From contig NZ_CP166990.1 of assembly GCF_046197865.1 (NCBI RefSeq), forward strand, positions 930,001 to 994,000: DNA of 64,000 nucleotides, read 5' to 3'. Below the pieces are notes generated by a model, which searched no databases, was not told the DNA's origin, and was given only the letters and a program-made list of their open reading frames with translations. The DNA is from JAHKLT01 sp046197865 (GTDB taxonomy: Archaea; Methanobacteriota; Methanobacteria; Methanobacteriales; Methanobacteriaceae). The position numbers were made by a program, and so were the translations under genes. Positions 1 through 11,800 of the stretch are shown here, piece after piece. How positions within the stretch are numbered: position 1 is the first letter of the stretch; the number at the start of each line of letters is the position of its first letter.

Positions 1-1
1 T

Positions 2-2668
2 ACAAAAGATGTGAATGTTTCTACAGCTAATGTTGGGGATATTGTTGAGTATAAGATTAATGTTACTAATGTTGGTTCTACTGTTGCTACTGGTGTTGTT
101 TTGGAGGATTTGGTTCCTGCTGGTATGGTTGTTGATAGTTTTGTTGAGACTGATTTGTGGGATCGTAATGGTAATGTTTGGACTTTAAAAGGTAGTATTG
201 CTAATAGTAGTTCTGTTAGTTTGACTATTTTATTTAAAGTTAAAGGTAATTTTACTGGAATGGTAAATAATACTGTTATTGTAAATACTACTGAAACTAA
301 AAATAATAAAAATACTAGTGATGATATTAATTTAACTAATGTTACCTTATATGTTACAAAGGATGTTAATGCTTCACTTGCTAATATTGGTGATTTAATT
401 GAATATAAAATTATAGTTTTTAATGTTGGATCTACTAATGCATCAAATGTTATTTTAACAGATATGTTCCCTGAGGGATTAAATTTCATTGATTTTGTTG
501 AAAAAGATTTATGGTCTTTCTATTCTTTGACTAATACGTGGATTTTAAATGACGATTTAAAAGGTTATTCTAATGTTACTTTAACTTTAATATTTAATGT
601 AACTGGTAAACATATTGGATATATCTTTAATAATGTAACAGTTGATAATGATCAATATAAAACAATAAATAATATTAGTGATGAAACTCTTTTAACAAAT
701 GTTACTTTAGATATCACTAAAAATGCAAATGTAAGTCGTGCTAATTATAATGAATTAATTAAGTATGAAATTAATGTTTATAATAGTGGCTCTACAATAG
801 CTAATAATGTATCATTGACAGAAATAATCCCATATGGAATGATTTTTGTTAGTTTTGTTGAGACTGATTTGTGGGATCGTGATGGTAATGTTTGGACTTT
901 AAAAGATTCATTACTAAATGGCAGTCGTGTTACTTTGACTTTAATATTTAAAGTTACTGGTGAATATATTGGAAATGTAAATAATACAATTATTGTAAAT
1001 ACAAATGAATCAAAAAATAACATTGCTGTTTCAGAAAATGTTAATTTGACTGATGTAAAATTGAATATTTCTAAAACTAGTAATGTTACATTAGCATATA
1101 AAGGTGAATTCCTGTATTATTATATTAATATAACTAATTATGGTTCTTCAGATGCTCATGATTTAAAAATTGTAGATTATTTCCCAAAAGGATTAACTTA
1201 TTTCAATTATGAGTCTAATGATAATTGGACATATGATTATGATGGAATCTGGTATTTAAATAATCCTTTAGCAGCTAATAGTTCTGTTTCATTATTAGTT
1301 ATTTTTGAGGTTAATGGAGAATATATAGGTAATGTTAGTAATAAAATAAATGTTACTACATTTGAAACACCAAAACCTAAAGAAGTGATCTGTGATAATA
1401 TTCTATTATTAAATATCCTTATTTCTAAGGAAATTGATAATCCTACACCCAATTTAGGTAATACTATTTTATGGATTAATACAGTTTCAAATTTAGGCGA
1501 TTTCGATGTTTTCTTAGACTATGTTGTTGATTATTATCCTATTGGTTTAAAATTAGTTAATGCAACAGAGGATTATGAAGTATTTGAATATAATAGTACT
1601 CACTATAAAATTGTATGGAAAGATGTTTCAATTAAAGCAAATTCTGACATTATTTTAAATGTATATACTTATGTTGATACATTAGAAGATAGTACAAGTT
1701 ATGTTGTTTTAGGTAATCATGTTCCATATAGTACTGTTAACACTGATGAGGCAAAAATCGAAAGTATTACTAATATTACTGTTGTTAAATCTGTTAGTAA
1801 TTCTAATCCATATAATGGAGAATTAATTAGTTATTATATAACAATATTATCAAATGGTCCTGTATTTGGAGATCTTGTAATTTCTACAGATATTTTGCCT
1901 GAAGGCTTAATTTATGTTAACTCTTATACTGATTATGGTTATGTCAGTTATAATGAGAAAACTCGTGAAATTAAATGGCATATATTTTATGTTCCAAATA
2001 TTGGTAGTTATAGGTTAACTATAGATGTAGTAGTTAATACTACTAAATCAACCATAGACAATTTTGTTGAAGTTACTACTGGATATTATGATAGATATAT
2101 GGGTAATCCTAAGGATAATGTTTCTATTTCAATTAAAAATTCAAGTGATATTAGTGTAAACATTGTTGTCGATAAATCTTCTGTTGAAGTTGGTTCAAAT
2201 GTCATATATACTATTATTGTTAAAAATAATGGTTTATTTGATGCAGAAAATGTTTATGTATTAAATTACTTGGATGGAGGATTAAAATATATATCTTATC
2301 TAGCAGAAAAAGGAGTATATGATATAGAAAATAATAAATGGTTTATTGGAAACTTAAAAGCTGGAGAATCATGTATTTTATACATGTTTGTTAATACAAT
2401 GGTAACTGGAAATCTTATTCATATGGTTGAAGTATATTCAGATTATTCATATGAATTTAAATCTAGTGATAATGTTTCTATAATTGTTTATAAAAATCCT
2501 ACTCCTGGTCCAAAACCAGGACCAATGCCTGATCCTTCTTCAAAAACACATGATGGAATTGAAGATTTAAACAATATGAATGCTATGGAAAAAACAGGAA
2601 ATTCAATATTAATTTTATTAATATTGATGATTTCTACTTTAATAATTCCATTTAGGAGAAAAAAATAA
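2..2668 (+). CDS. Adhesin-like surface protein with seven DUF11 repeats (5' partial)
   Basis: The reading frame is open at the left window edge, so the N-terminus lies outside; the first GTG at 11 is unlikely to be the real start. About seven DUF11-type (conserved repeat, Ig-like) units of ~115-130 residues follow one another, each opening with a pattern like (V/I)(T/S)K-x-N...G-x-x-(I/L)-x-Y-x-I-x-(V/I)-x-N. The C-terminus has a Pro/Gly linker (PTPGPKPGPMPDP), then EKTGNSI, a ~20-residue hydrophobic segment and the tail RRKK. Known for the family: such proteins sit outside the cell, anchored by the C-terminal membrane helix. A role in adhesion is inferred. The first and third repeats are close copies (the same DLWDRxGNVWTLK stretch), pointing to recent internal duplication. 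The T-rich stretch after the stop may act as terminator. Confidence 0.85.
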   Translation, partial: TKDVNVSTANVGDIVEYKINVTNVGSTVATGVVLEDLVPAGMVVDSFVETDLWDRNGNVWTLKGSIANSSSVSLTILFKVKGNFTGMVNNTVIVNTTETKNNKNTSDDINLTNVTLYVTKDVNASLANIGDLIEYKIIVFNVGSTNASNVILTDMFPEGLNFIDFVEKDLWSFYSLTNTWILNDDLKGYSNVTLTLIFNVTGKHIGYIFNNVTVDNDQYKTINNISDETLLTNVTLDITKNANVSRANYNELIKYEINVYNSGSTIANNVSLTEIIPYGMIFVSFVETDLWDRDGNVWTLKDSLLNGSRVTLTLIFKVTGEYIGNVNNTIIVNTNESKNNIAVSENVNLTDVKLNISKTSNVTLAYKGEFLYYYINITNYGSSDAHDLKIVDYFPKGLTYFNYESNDNWTYDYDGIWYLNNPLAANSSVSLLVIFEVNGEYIGNVSNKINVTTFETPKPKEVICDNILLLNILISKEIDNPTPNLGNTILWINTVSNLGDFDVFLDYVVDYYPIGLKLVNATEDYEVFEYNSTHYKIVWKDVSIKANSDIILNVYTYVDTLEDSTSYVVLGNHVPYSTVNTDEAKIESITNITVVKSVSNSNPYNGELISYYITILSNGPVFGDLVISTDILPEGLIYVNSYTDYGYVSYNEKTREIKWHIFYVPNIGSYRLTIDVVVNTTKSTIDNFVEVTTGYYDRYMGNPKDNVSISIKNSSDISVNIVVDKSSVEVGSNVIYTIIVKNNGLFDAENVYVLNYLDGGLKYISYLAEKGVYDIENNKWFIGNLKAGESCILYMFVNTMVTGNLIHMVEVYSDYSYEFKSSDNVSIIVYKNPTPGPKPGPMPDPSSKTHDGIEDLNNMNAMEKTGNSILILLILMISTLIIPFRRKK

Positions 2669-2748
2669 TTTTCTCCTTTAATTTTTTTAAAATAAATGAG
2701 GTAATAATAAAAAATTTTAATAAAAATTAATAATTATTTGGTGATATT

Positions 2749-5700
2749 ATGAGTAATAATAAAAATAAATTAATAAAACTATCATTTTTTGTTTTATTGA
2801 TATCATTAATATCTATTTCTGCAGTATCTGCGGATGATACTTTTATTGATGAAATCAGTGAAAATAATGAAAATGATTTTGAAATTAGGGGTGCAGTGAC
2901 TGGTAATACGTTTTCTGATTTGCAACAAGAGATAGATAGTAATACTGATCCTAATGATATTATTGAATTGACACAAAATATTACAAACACAGGAACAGAA
3001 TCTCAAATAACCATTTCTAAATCCCTAACAATTGATGGTAAAGGTTTTACTATTGATGCAGCGGGAGTTAGCAGAATTTTTGAAATTTCTGCAGGTAGTG
3101 TTACTTTAAAAAATCTAAAGTTAATTAATGGAAAAGAATATGGGGGAGCAGCTATTGATATTCTAAATTCTAATGTCCATTTATTAAATATAACCTTCGA
3201 AAATAATATTGCAGATCATTCTTCACTAACTGATGCAAATGGTGGTGCTATTAAAATTAAAAGTTCAACTATTATTATTGAAGATTGTTCTTTTTATAAA
3301 AATGCTGCAAAAAGAGAAGGTGGAGCTATTTATGCAACTGATAGTAATGTAACAATAAATGGTAGCTCTATTTTTGATGAAAATTATGCTGGTTTTAGTA
3401 TTGATGATACTCGTGCTAATGGTGGAGCTATTCGTGTTGTAAATAGTAATGAATTATTTAATATATCTGGAAAAGGAAATTTTACTAATAATAAGGCTTA
3501 TCATGGTGGTGCAATTTATATTGAAATTATGAATTTTGAAATAAATGGAAATTTCTTATTTGAAAATAATACTGCTGCAGGAAATGGAGGAGGTCTTAAT
3601 ATTGGATTAACTATAGGTTCTAAAATGTCATTTTTAAAAGACAACCTTCACTTTATTTCAAATTCAGCAGGCAGTAGTGGTGGAGCTATCTATTCTAACT
3701 ACGGAGATAATCTTTGTATTGAAGGAAATAATAAATTTGATAAAAACACCGCTTCTCAAGGTGGAGCTATTGCATCTAATACTTTAACTACAATAATTTT
3801 AGGTAATAACTCATTTTATAATAATTTTGCAACAAATTATGGTGGAGCTGTATATTTATTAAGTTCTAGTTCTACTCAGATGGATTATAATACAATTTCT
3901 GGAAATAACAAATTTATTAATAATACTGCTAAATATGGTGGAGCTGTATATTCAAATATTATTGCATTAAAAATATTAGATAATAATACCTTTGAAAATA
4001 ACTCTGCTTATCATGGCGGAGCTATATATTATCCTTTCAATAATTTAGAATTACAAGGGTCAAATAGCTTTATTAATAATATTGCAATTTCAACAGATGA
4101 TTCTCTTAGCTATGGTGGAGCTATATTTTTGAGAGGTAATGATATAAATATTGTAAATGATGGTGATAAATACAATTCTTTTATAAATAATAGTGCAGAT
4201 GATGGTGGAGCTATTTATCTAACAAATTCAAAAAATTTTAATTCAATAAAATCAGTATTTGAAGATAATTTAGCTTATAACTCTGGAGGAGCTTTGAGCA
4301 TTGAAAATTCAGAAAATATATATTTTGAGGGAAATAACATAATAAATAATACTGCTATATCTTTGGGTGGTGCAATATATACTATTAATTCTAATAAACT
4401 TGATTTTAAAAACAATACTATAAATTATAATAAGGGTGAAGATGGCGGAGCACTATATTTATTCTTTTCAAATGACATACAATTTTTAAATAATTATATG
4501 GGTTATAATAAAGCTATTGGAACAGAAATTAGTGGATATGGTGGTGCAATTTATATATTTAGAACTTATGACATTGATTTTATAGATAAAAATATTATTG
4601 TAAATAATTCTGCTAATCGTGATGGTGGTGGAATTTATGTTGGTATTTCAAAGAATTTAATTATTCAAAATTATAATCAATTTTTAAATAATACTGCTAG
4701 TGCTAGTGGTGGTGCTATTTATTCTCAAGTTCTTATTAATTTAAATATTACTGGAAATAACACATTTTACTTTAATGAGGCTTTAGGATATGGTGGTGCT
4801 ATATATAGTGATGGTGGTGAACTAATAGGTATTTATGGAGAAAATATTTTTGCATCAAATCATGCTGGAAGAAGTGGTGGTGCTATATACAATTCGATTG
4901 ATGATTTAACTATTCATGGTGAAAACGTATTTGAATATAATCATGCTGAACTTAATGGAGGAGCATTATACAATGATGGAGATAATTTTGTTATTGAAAA
5001 AAATAATTCTTTCTCATTTAATTATGCAAATCAAAGTGGTGGGGTGTTATATAACTTAGAAGGTAATACTTATTCAATTAATGGAACAAATAGCTTTATT
5101 AATAATACTGCTTATAAAGAAGGTGGGGTTATTTATAATGCTGGTTCTTATTTTAATATTACAGGCTCAAATATTTTTATAAATAATTCTGCAGTTAAAT
5201 TTAGAGGAGGAGTTTTATATAATACTGGAGATTCGTTTTATATAATGGGTTCTAATCAATTTATTGGAAATCAAGCTCTTAATGAATATGGTGGTGTATT
5301 ATATAATCATGGAAGTGATTGGTTTAGAATTCAGGGAAATAATCTTTTTGAAAATAATTCTGCTGCATATGGTGGAGCTATTCAAAACGAATATGGGTTC
5401 CATTTTTTAATTAATGGAGAAAATATTTTTAGAAATAATTCTGCTATATATCAGGGGGGAACAATCTATAACGACGACGGTGAATCTTTTATTATCATGG
5501 GAAATAATTCATTTGAATATAACACTGCTGAGGAAGCAGGTGTGATATTTAATTATGGAAGTGCTTATTTCTTCATTTATGGGTTTAATAATTTCCAATA
5601 TAATGAAGCTACTGGTGTTGGTGGAGTCATTTATAATTTAGGTGGGAATGATTTTACTATAATGGGAAATAACGAATTTACTTTTAATGGTGGTGAAATT

Positions 5701-8667
5701 ACTGGAGGAGTTATATATAATTCTGGTGATAGGTTTGAAATTCATGGAAATAATATAATTTCCAATAACTTTGTTGATGGTGAAGGAGGAGTAATTTATA
5801 CTTCTTTAGATGATGGATTTTGGATAAATGGAACTAATATATTTGAAAATAATATTGCAACCACTTATGGTGGGGTAATTTATGCATACGATCCTTCGAA
5901 TTTCTTAATTTCTGGAAATAATAGATTTTTCAATAATTCAGGTATGCACGGTGCTGTTGTTTATGTGGATGTAGGAGAAAATTTCACTATTTATGGTGCA
6001 AATGAATTTATAAAAAATAATGCTTCTTCAGAAGGAGGAGTTATATCATCATATGAACTTTTTGATTTAGTTGTTGAGGGTTCTAATATTTTTGAAGAAA
6101 ATTATGCTCCTTTGGGAGGAGTTTTCTACAATGAATTTAGTGGTTCTGTTTATATAAATGAAACAAATGAATTTAAGCAAAATTTAGCTGATAATGGAGC
6201 GGTTTTTTATATTTCTGGAATTGAAGAATTTTATATTGAAGGCTCTAACATATTTTCTAATAATAATGCTAATTTATATGGTGGAGTAATTTATAATACA
6301 GAATCTTATTTAGAAATTGAAGGTAATTATTTTATAAATAATTCTGCTTCTCTTGGAAATCTTTTATATAATTATTTTTCTAGTGAAGCTAGTTTAATTG
6401 ATACAAATTCTTATAGTGGAGATATTGAAGGATTTTTTATTTATAATGTTGGAACTTTATTTTTAGAAAATAACATAATGGATTCAACTGAAATAAAGAA
6501 AATATATAATACTGGAACAATTACAAGTGAAATTATATTTGAAGTTTTAGATAATGAAACAAAATATCCTAATTACTTGGACCATTTTAATATGACTGGT
6601 ACCTTAACTGATGATGTAGGTAATATTATTGTAGGTGGAACAGTAACTTTCTTTACTGGTATAAGATATTTGTCCACTAGTGATTATTCGGATGAAGGAA
6701 TATTTTTTACTATAATTGAATTATTTACTGCAGGAATTTTTAATGTAACTGGTTCATATAGTGGTGGAGATAATTTAACTGTTTTCATAGGTATTGTTGA
6801 GATTGAAAGAATTAATGTTATTTTAAATGTTACAGCAAATCCTGATGTAATATTATATGGTGATTTTATTATATTAGATATATTCTTATCTGATGCTTAT
6901 AATAATATACTTACTTGTATGCTTAATATTACAGTTACTGGTGATAATGGATATTATATGAAATATGTTAATGTTGATATTGTTGGTGGCAATTTACAAT
7001 TTACTTTATCTGATCTTAGGCCTGGCATATATACTGTTGAAGTTTATCATGCACTGGAAAATAATTATTATAATGCAACTAGCTATACTACATTTATAGT
7101 TAAAAAATTAACTCCAATCATATCAGTATACCCTATTCATGGTATTGAAAATAAAAATATAGTTCTTAATTATGTTACCGATAGTAGAATTAACTCCATT
7201 TTTAGTATATTAATTACTGATTATATGATAAGTACTATTAATGTTAATGATGGTTATGGATCATTATACTTAAATAACTTAGCTTCAGGTGTATACAATG
7301 TTACTGCTTATTATCAAGGTAATGATATATTTGAAGGTACTTCAGTAAGCTTTTTATTTACAATTAATAAAACTAATACTAACTTAATTATTGCTCCAAT
7401 AGTAGATGCAAATGGTGATGTTATTGTTCAAGTTCAAACTACATCTGGGGCTACAGGTATTGTAACTGTTGAGATAGACGGTATTGTTAAAAATATTACA
7501 TTAAATGATGGTTCTGGTATTGTTGTTTATTCAGGATTAAAAAATGGCAATTATAATATTACTGCTTATTATTATGGTGATGAGTACTTTAATTCTAGCT
7601 CTGCTTCTGCTAATATAACTGTTGCTAATAAAGATGTTATTTTAAAAGCTCCATCTATTAATCTAATATATTTAGATGGTAGTAAATTTTTAGTTTATTT
7701 GTATGATGCATTTAATAATCCTATAGCTAATGCAAATATTTCTATTACAATTAATACTAGAACTTATTATAGAATTACAGATTCTAAGGGTATAGCTAGT
7801 TTAACAATTAATTTAGCTCCTGGTGAATATCATGTAGATGTTGGATATGTTGGCAATGGAACATATGTCAATCAAAATACTACAAGTTCAGTCACTGTCA
7901 AATCAACTATAATAGGTAAAGATGTTGTTAAATATTATAAAAATGGAACACAATTTGTTGCAAGATATGTTGATAGTAATGGTAATCCTCTTTCTAATCA
8001 AGTAGTTACTTTTAATATTAATGGTATTTTCTATAGCCGTACAACTGATATTAATGGATATGCAACACTTAATATTAATCTTATTCCAGGATATTATATA
8101 TTAACTACTACTAATCCTAATGATGGTTTAGCTAGGTCTTATTCTGTAGAAGTATTATCTAATATTGAGATTTCAGATCTTACTAAATATTATTTAAATG
8201 ATTCACAATTCCATGCTAAGTTCTATGATAATCAAGGAAATCCTTATGCAAATAAAAATGTCACTTTTAATATTAATGGTGTTTTTTACATGAGGACTAC
8301 TAATAGTGATGGAATAGCTACTTTAAATATTAATTTAGCTCCAGGTCAATACATTATTAGTGCTATTATTCCTTTAAATGGATATGTTACAAGTAGTAGG
8401 GTTATAGTTTTACCAACATTACTTGCTAATAATACTGTTATTAGCAATAGTAATAAAGTACCTTATGTAATTTTAGTATTAGATGGGCAAGGAAATCCTT
8501 ATCCAAATCAAAAGGTTGTAATTAATCTTAATGGCCAAATATATGAAAGAACAACTGAAAGTGATGGTAAAATAAGATTAGATATTAACTTGAACCCAGG
8601 TAGCTATTATGCAACAATGACTTATAATGATTATTCATTATCTACTACAATTGTTGTAACTAGTTAA
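2749..8667 (+). CDS. Giant adhesin-like protein: Pmp-type beta-helix plus C-terminal Ig-like repeats
   Basis: A 1972-residue secreted protein. The ATG lies 4 bases after a GGTGA ribosome site. Residues 1-28 look like a signal peptide ending VSA-DD. From about 60 to 1270 runs a long right-handed beta-helix of roughly 40 short turns, marked by GGAIY/GGVIYN and F-x-N-N motifs, the signature of chlamydial Pmp-like repeats. About 1290-1700 holds Ig-like domains with TxVEV-type strands, and 1720-1972 holds four ~90-residue repeats of the KYY-N-x-QF...DxQGNPxxNxxVxFNINGxFYxRTT type. It ends VVTS without a membrane helix, unlike the preceding gene, so retention at the wall presumably uses the C-terminal repeats (inference). 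Transcribed 80 bp after the previous gene in the same direction. Confidence 0.87.
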   Translation: MSNNKNKLIKLSFFVLLISLISISAVSADDTFIDEISENNENDFEIRGAVTGNTFSDLQQEIDSNTDPNDIIELTQNITNTGTESQITISKSLTIDGKGFTIDAAGVSRIFEISAGSVTLKNLKLINGKEYGGAAIDILNSNVHLLNITFENNIADHSSLTDANGGAIKIKSSTIIIEDCSFYKNAAKREGGAIYATDSNVTINGSSIFDENYAGFSIDDTRANGGAIRVVNSNELFNISGKGNFTNNKAYHGGAIYIEIMNFEINGNFLFENNTAAGNGGGLNIGLTIGSKMSFLKDNLHFISNSAGSSGGAIYSNYGDNLCIEGNNKFDKNTASQGGAIASNTLTTIILGNNSFYNNFATNYGGAVYLLSSSSTQMDYNTISGNNKFINNTAKYGGAVYSNIIALKILDNNTFENNSAYHGGAIYYPFNNLELQGSNSFINNIAISTDDSLSYGGAIFLRGNDINIVNDGDKYNSFINNSADDGGAIYLTNSKNFNSIKSVFEDNLAYNSGGALSIENSENIYFEGNNIINNTAISLGGAIYTINSNKLDFKNNTINYNKGEDGGALYLFFSNDIQFLNNYMGYNKAIGTEISGYGGAIYIFRTYDIDFIDKNIIVNNSANRDGGGIYVGISKNLIIQNYNQFLNNTASASGGAIYSQVLINLNITGNNTFYFNEALGYGGAIYSDGGELIGIYGENIFASNHAGRSGGAIYNSIDDLTIHGENVFEYNHAELNGGALYNDGDNFVIEKNNSFSFNYANQSGGVLYNLEGNTYSINGTNSFINNTAYKEGGVIYNAGSYFNITGSNIFINNSAVKFRGGVLYNTGDSFYIMGSNQFIGNQALNEYGGVLYNHGSDWFRIQGNNLFENNSAAYGGAIQNEYGFHFLINGENIFRNNSAIYQGGTIYNDDGESFIIMGNNSFEYNTAEEAGVIFNYGSAYFFIYGFNNFQYNEATGVGGVIYNLGGNDFTIMGNNEFTFNGGEITGGVIYNSGDRFEIHGNNIISNNFVDGEGGVIYTSLDDGFWINGTNIFENNIATTYGGVIYAYDPSNFLISGNNRFFNNSGMHGAVVYVDVGENFTIYGANEFIKNNASSEGGVISSYELFDLVVEGSNIFEENYAPLGGVFYNEFSGSVYINETNEFKQNLADNGAVFYISGIEEFYIEGSNIFSNNNANLYGGVIYNTESYLEIEGNYFINNSASLGNLLYNYFSSEASLIDTNSYSGDIEGFFIYNVGTLFLENNIMDSTEIKKIYNTGTITSEIIFEVLDNETKYPNYLDHFNMTGTLTDDVGNIIVGGTVTFFTGIRYLSTSDYSDEGIFFTIIELFTAGIFNVTGSYSGGDNLTVFIGIVEIERINVILNVTANPDVILYGDFIILDIFLSDAYNNILTCMLNITVTGDNGYYMKYVNVDIVGGNLQFTLSDLRPGIYTVEVYHALENNYYNATSYTTFIVKKLTPIISVYPIHGIENKNIVLNYVTDSRINSIFSILITDYMISTINVNDGYGSLYLNNLASGVYNVTAYYQGNDIFEGTSVSFLFTINKTNTNLIIAPIVDANGDVIVQVQTTSGATGIVTVEIDGIVKNITLNDGSGIVVYSGLKNGNYNITAYYYGDEYFNSSSASANITVANKDVILKAPSINLIYLDGSKFLVYLYDAFNNPIANANISITINTRTYYRITDSKGIASLTINLAPGEYHVDVGYVGNGTYVNQNTTSSVTVKSTIIGKDVVKYYKNGTQFVARYVDSNGNPLSNQVVTFNINGIFYSRTTDINGYATLNINLIPGYYILTTTNPNDGLARSYSVEVLSNIEISDLTKYYLNDSQFHAKFYDNQGNPYANKNVTFNINGVFYMRTTNSDGIATLNINLAPGQYIISAIIPLNGYVTSSRVIVLPTLLANNTVISNSNKVPYVILVLDGQGNPYPNQKVVINLNGQIYERTTESDGKIRLDINLNPGSYYATMTYNDYSLSTTIVVTS

Positions 8668-8678
8668 ATTAAACACGT

Positions 8679-8721
8679 ATTTATTCTCTTTTTTGAGAAT
8701 AAATTTTTTATTTTTTTTAAA
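8679..8721 (+). terminator. Hairpin plus T-tract after the giant adhesin
   Basis: A perfect 10-bp stem (ATTTATTCTC / GAGAATAAAT) with a six-T loop lies 12 bases after the adhesin stop codon and runs straight into about 15 T-rich bases. Archaeal termination needs mainly the T-tract; the stem is additional. Confidence 0.6.
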
Positions 8722-8877
8722 TTTATTTATTATAGCTCTTTTTCATTAAAAAATTTATCACCACAAACTTTAATAATCATTTTTAAACATATTTATTAAT
8801 AGTTTTAAATTTCATTATTTTTTACTTTTAAATATTTGAATCTATAACATTGATGAAATTAAATAATATTGATATAT

Positions 8878-11800
8878 ATGGATAACACAAGTTCTAAAAA
8901 CATTGAAAAAGAGTTTAAAGACTTAAGAAAGAATCTTCTAGATTTAACTTTAAAAAATCAGCTATTAAACTTTAAACCGAGAGCTAAAACACTTACAGTT
9001 GTAAATCAATCTCCATCAAATGTTTATCAATCTCTGATTTTACAAGATAAAAAGATGTATTTTACAACTAGTAAAAAGGATGAAAAAGAAAGTTCAAAAT
9101 TTTCTATATGGGATCATTCACCAATTGATTTATCTAGATTTAAAGATGGAGATAAAACACTTCAAACAAATCTTTCTCCAAAAGAATTACAAAAAAGACT
9201 TTTCTATATTAATCAACAAGCTAAAACAATGATTGATGAGCAAGGTTATAATATTTTATACTTAGCTATTGGTTTTTTAGAATGGGTTGATAGATTAAAA
9301 CCTAAGGATAAAAATTATGCCCCATTAATCTTAATTCCAGTAACAATGGAAAGGAAAAAAGTAGGTAAATCTTTTGAACTTTCATGGACTGGTGAAGATT
9401 TACAAACTAATATATCTTTAAAAGCTAAGTTGAAAGAAGAGGGTATTAAATTACCTGAATTTGAAAAGAAAAACTACCTTGAAGTAGTTGATCATTATAT
9501 TAAAGAAGTTAAACAAGCTGTTTCAAGAATGCCTAATTGGAATGTTAACTCTAATATAGCTTTAGGATTTTTCTCTTTTACAAAATTTGTAATGTATAAT
9601 GATTTAAATCCTGAAAGTTGGGATGATAATGTTGATTTAACTAAAAATGAATTAATTGAAGCTATTTTTAATCCAAGTAAAAATACTCAAGAAGCTTTTA
9701 GAGAAGAAGATATTGATACTAAATTAAATTATAAGGATATGTATCAAGTTTTAGATGCAGATTCATCACAAATTGCAGCTATTGAAGATGTTAAAGCTGG
9801 TAGAAATTTAGTTGTAGAAGGTCCTCCAGGTACTGGTAAATCTCAGACAATTGTAAATTTAATAGCTGAATTATTAGCTGAAGGTAGATCTGTTTTATTT
9901 GTAAGTGAAAAGATGGCTGCTTTAGATGTGGTTAAAGATAGATTAACTAAAGTAGGTCTTGGAAAATTTGTTCTTGAGTTACATTCTCATAAAACACGTC
10001 GTAAAAAATTCTTAAAAGAACTTGAAAAGGCCACTAATGTTCGATCTGAAAATCCTATAAATATTGATCAGACTTTAAGAAAATTAGAAAAACTTAAATT
10101 TCAATTAGATGATTATGCTGAAATTATTCACAAAAAAGAATATGCAGTTCAGCTATCTGCTTTTGATTTATATGGTATGAAAGAATCAGCTGATGATTAT
10201 TTTTCTAAAAAAAATACAATCATACCTTTAGTACGTTTTTCTAATCCTGAAAATATTACTTTAAAAGATTTAGATGATGTTATTATATCTCTTGAAAATT
10301 TAGCTGAGCTATATCAAACAATTTCTAATGAAAATCCTTGGAGTAAATGTTCTCCTAAAAGTTTACTTCCAGCAGATTTAAGAGAAATTGAATTATTAAT
10401 TAATGATACTTTAGCTTCATTAGATAATTTTTTACTTGAGCGAGAAAAAATATATGATGTTTATGGAATTAAACAACCTAATTCACTAGCTGATTTTGAT
10501 AATACATTAAATACATTTAATTTATTTGAAGATAATACTTTTGAATTTATTGATAGTAATATTTTAAAATCTAATGCTTGGTCTAATTCAACTGATGCAG
10601 AAACTTTAATTAAAAAGTTAGAAGAATATCAATCGCTTTCAAAGATTTTAGATAAATTTCATAGTCAAATTTTAAATATTAATTTAAACGAGCTTATTCA
10701 AGATATTAAAAAAGTATCTAATAAAAAGTTTAGTTTATTTAAAAATAAACAAGGTGCAGAAATTGTTGAAATGTATTATAAAACTAGTGTACCTTCTAAT
10801 GAATCTATAATTAATGATCTTGAGATGGTTCAAAAATTATCTCATTTAAAATCAGAATTAGAATCTAATAATAATTTAGCTATTTCTTATTTTGGTAATT
10901 ATTGGCATTTAAATGCTTCAATTGATGATTTAAAAAATATTTCAACTTGGATGAATAAATTTTCCCATCTTTTAAAAGAAGGTATTTTTACAAATAGCAC
11001 AATTGACTTACTTTCAAAAGATCTCTTTAATGTAGATCCAAGACGTGATTTAGATGATTATATTTCATCAGGAGATGAATTTAAAAAAGATTTATCTAAA
11101 TTAGAATCTAAACTTAATCCTAGAAGTAAATTAATATTTAAAAAAGATAGTAGTGATGTTACACTTGAAGAGTGGAAAAACCAATTAAATAATTGGAAAG
11201 GTCAATTATCTAGTCTTCATTTATGGAGTCAATATTTAAATACTAAAAATTCTTTAAAAGGAACATTATCTGAAGAATTTATTGATATAATTGAAAAAAG
11301 AGGTATTAGAATTGATGATGTAAGACACCTAGTTTTAGGTAATTTTGCAGATTCTCTTTTAAATTTGGTCTTTACAGAAAATCAGGAACTAGCTACTTTT
11401 ATTGGTGAGCTTCATGAAAATAGAATTAAAGATTTTAAAGGTCTTGATAAGAAGATTATTGAGTTAAATAGAAAAAGAATATTCCAAAGACTAAATAGTA
11501 ATATTCCTCAAATTTTTGGAGCTACTAATAATCCTGAAGCTAAAATATTAGCTGGAGAATTTACAAGAAAAAGTGGGCATTTACCTGTTAGGTCATTACT
11601 TGAGAAGACTGGAGGTATGATTAAACAAATTAAACCTTGTTTTATGATGAGTCCATTATCTATTGCACAATATCTTGATCCAACTAATGAAAAATTACAA
11701 TTTGATGTTGTTATTTTTGATGAAGCTAGTCAAGTAAAACCTGAAGATGCATTAGGTGCATTTATGAGAGGTAAAACTGCTGTAGTTATGGGAGATACTC

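Noticed and set aside
3240..6300. Regular short repeats suggesting a CRISPR-like or satellite array
   Set aside because: Periodicity is irregular and explained by GGAIY/FxxN protein turns; no constant spacer length.
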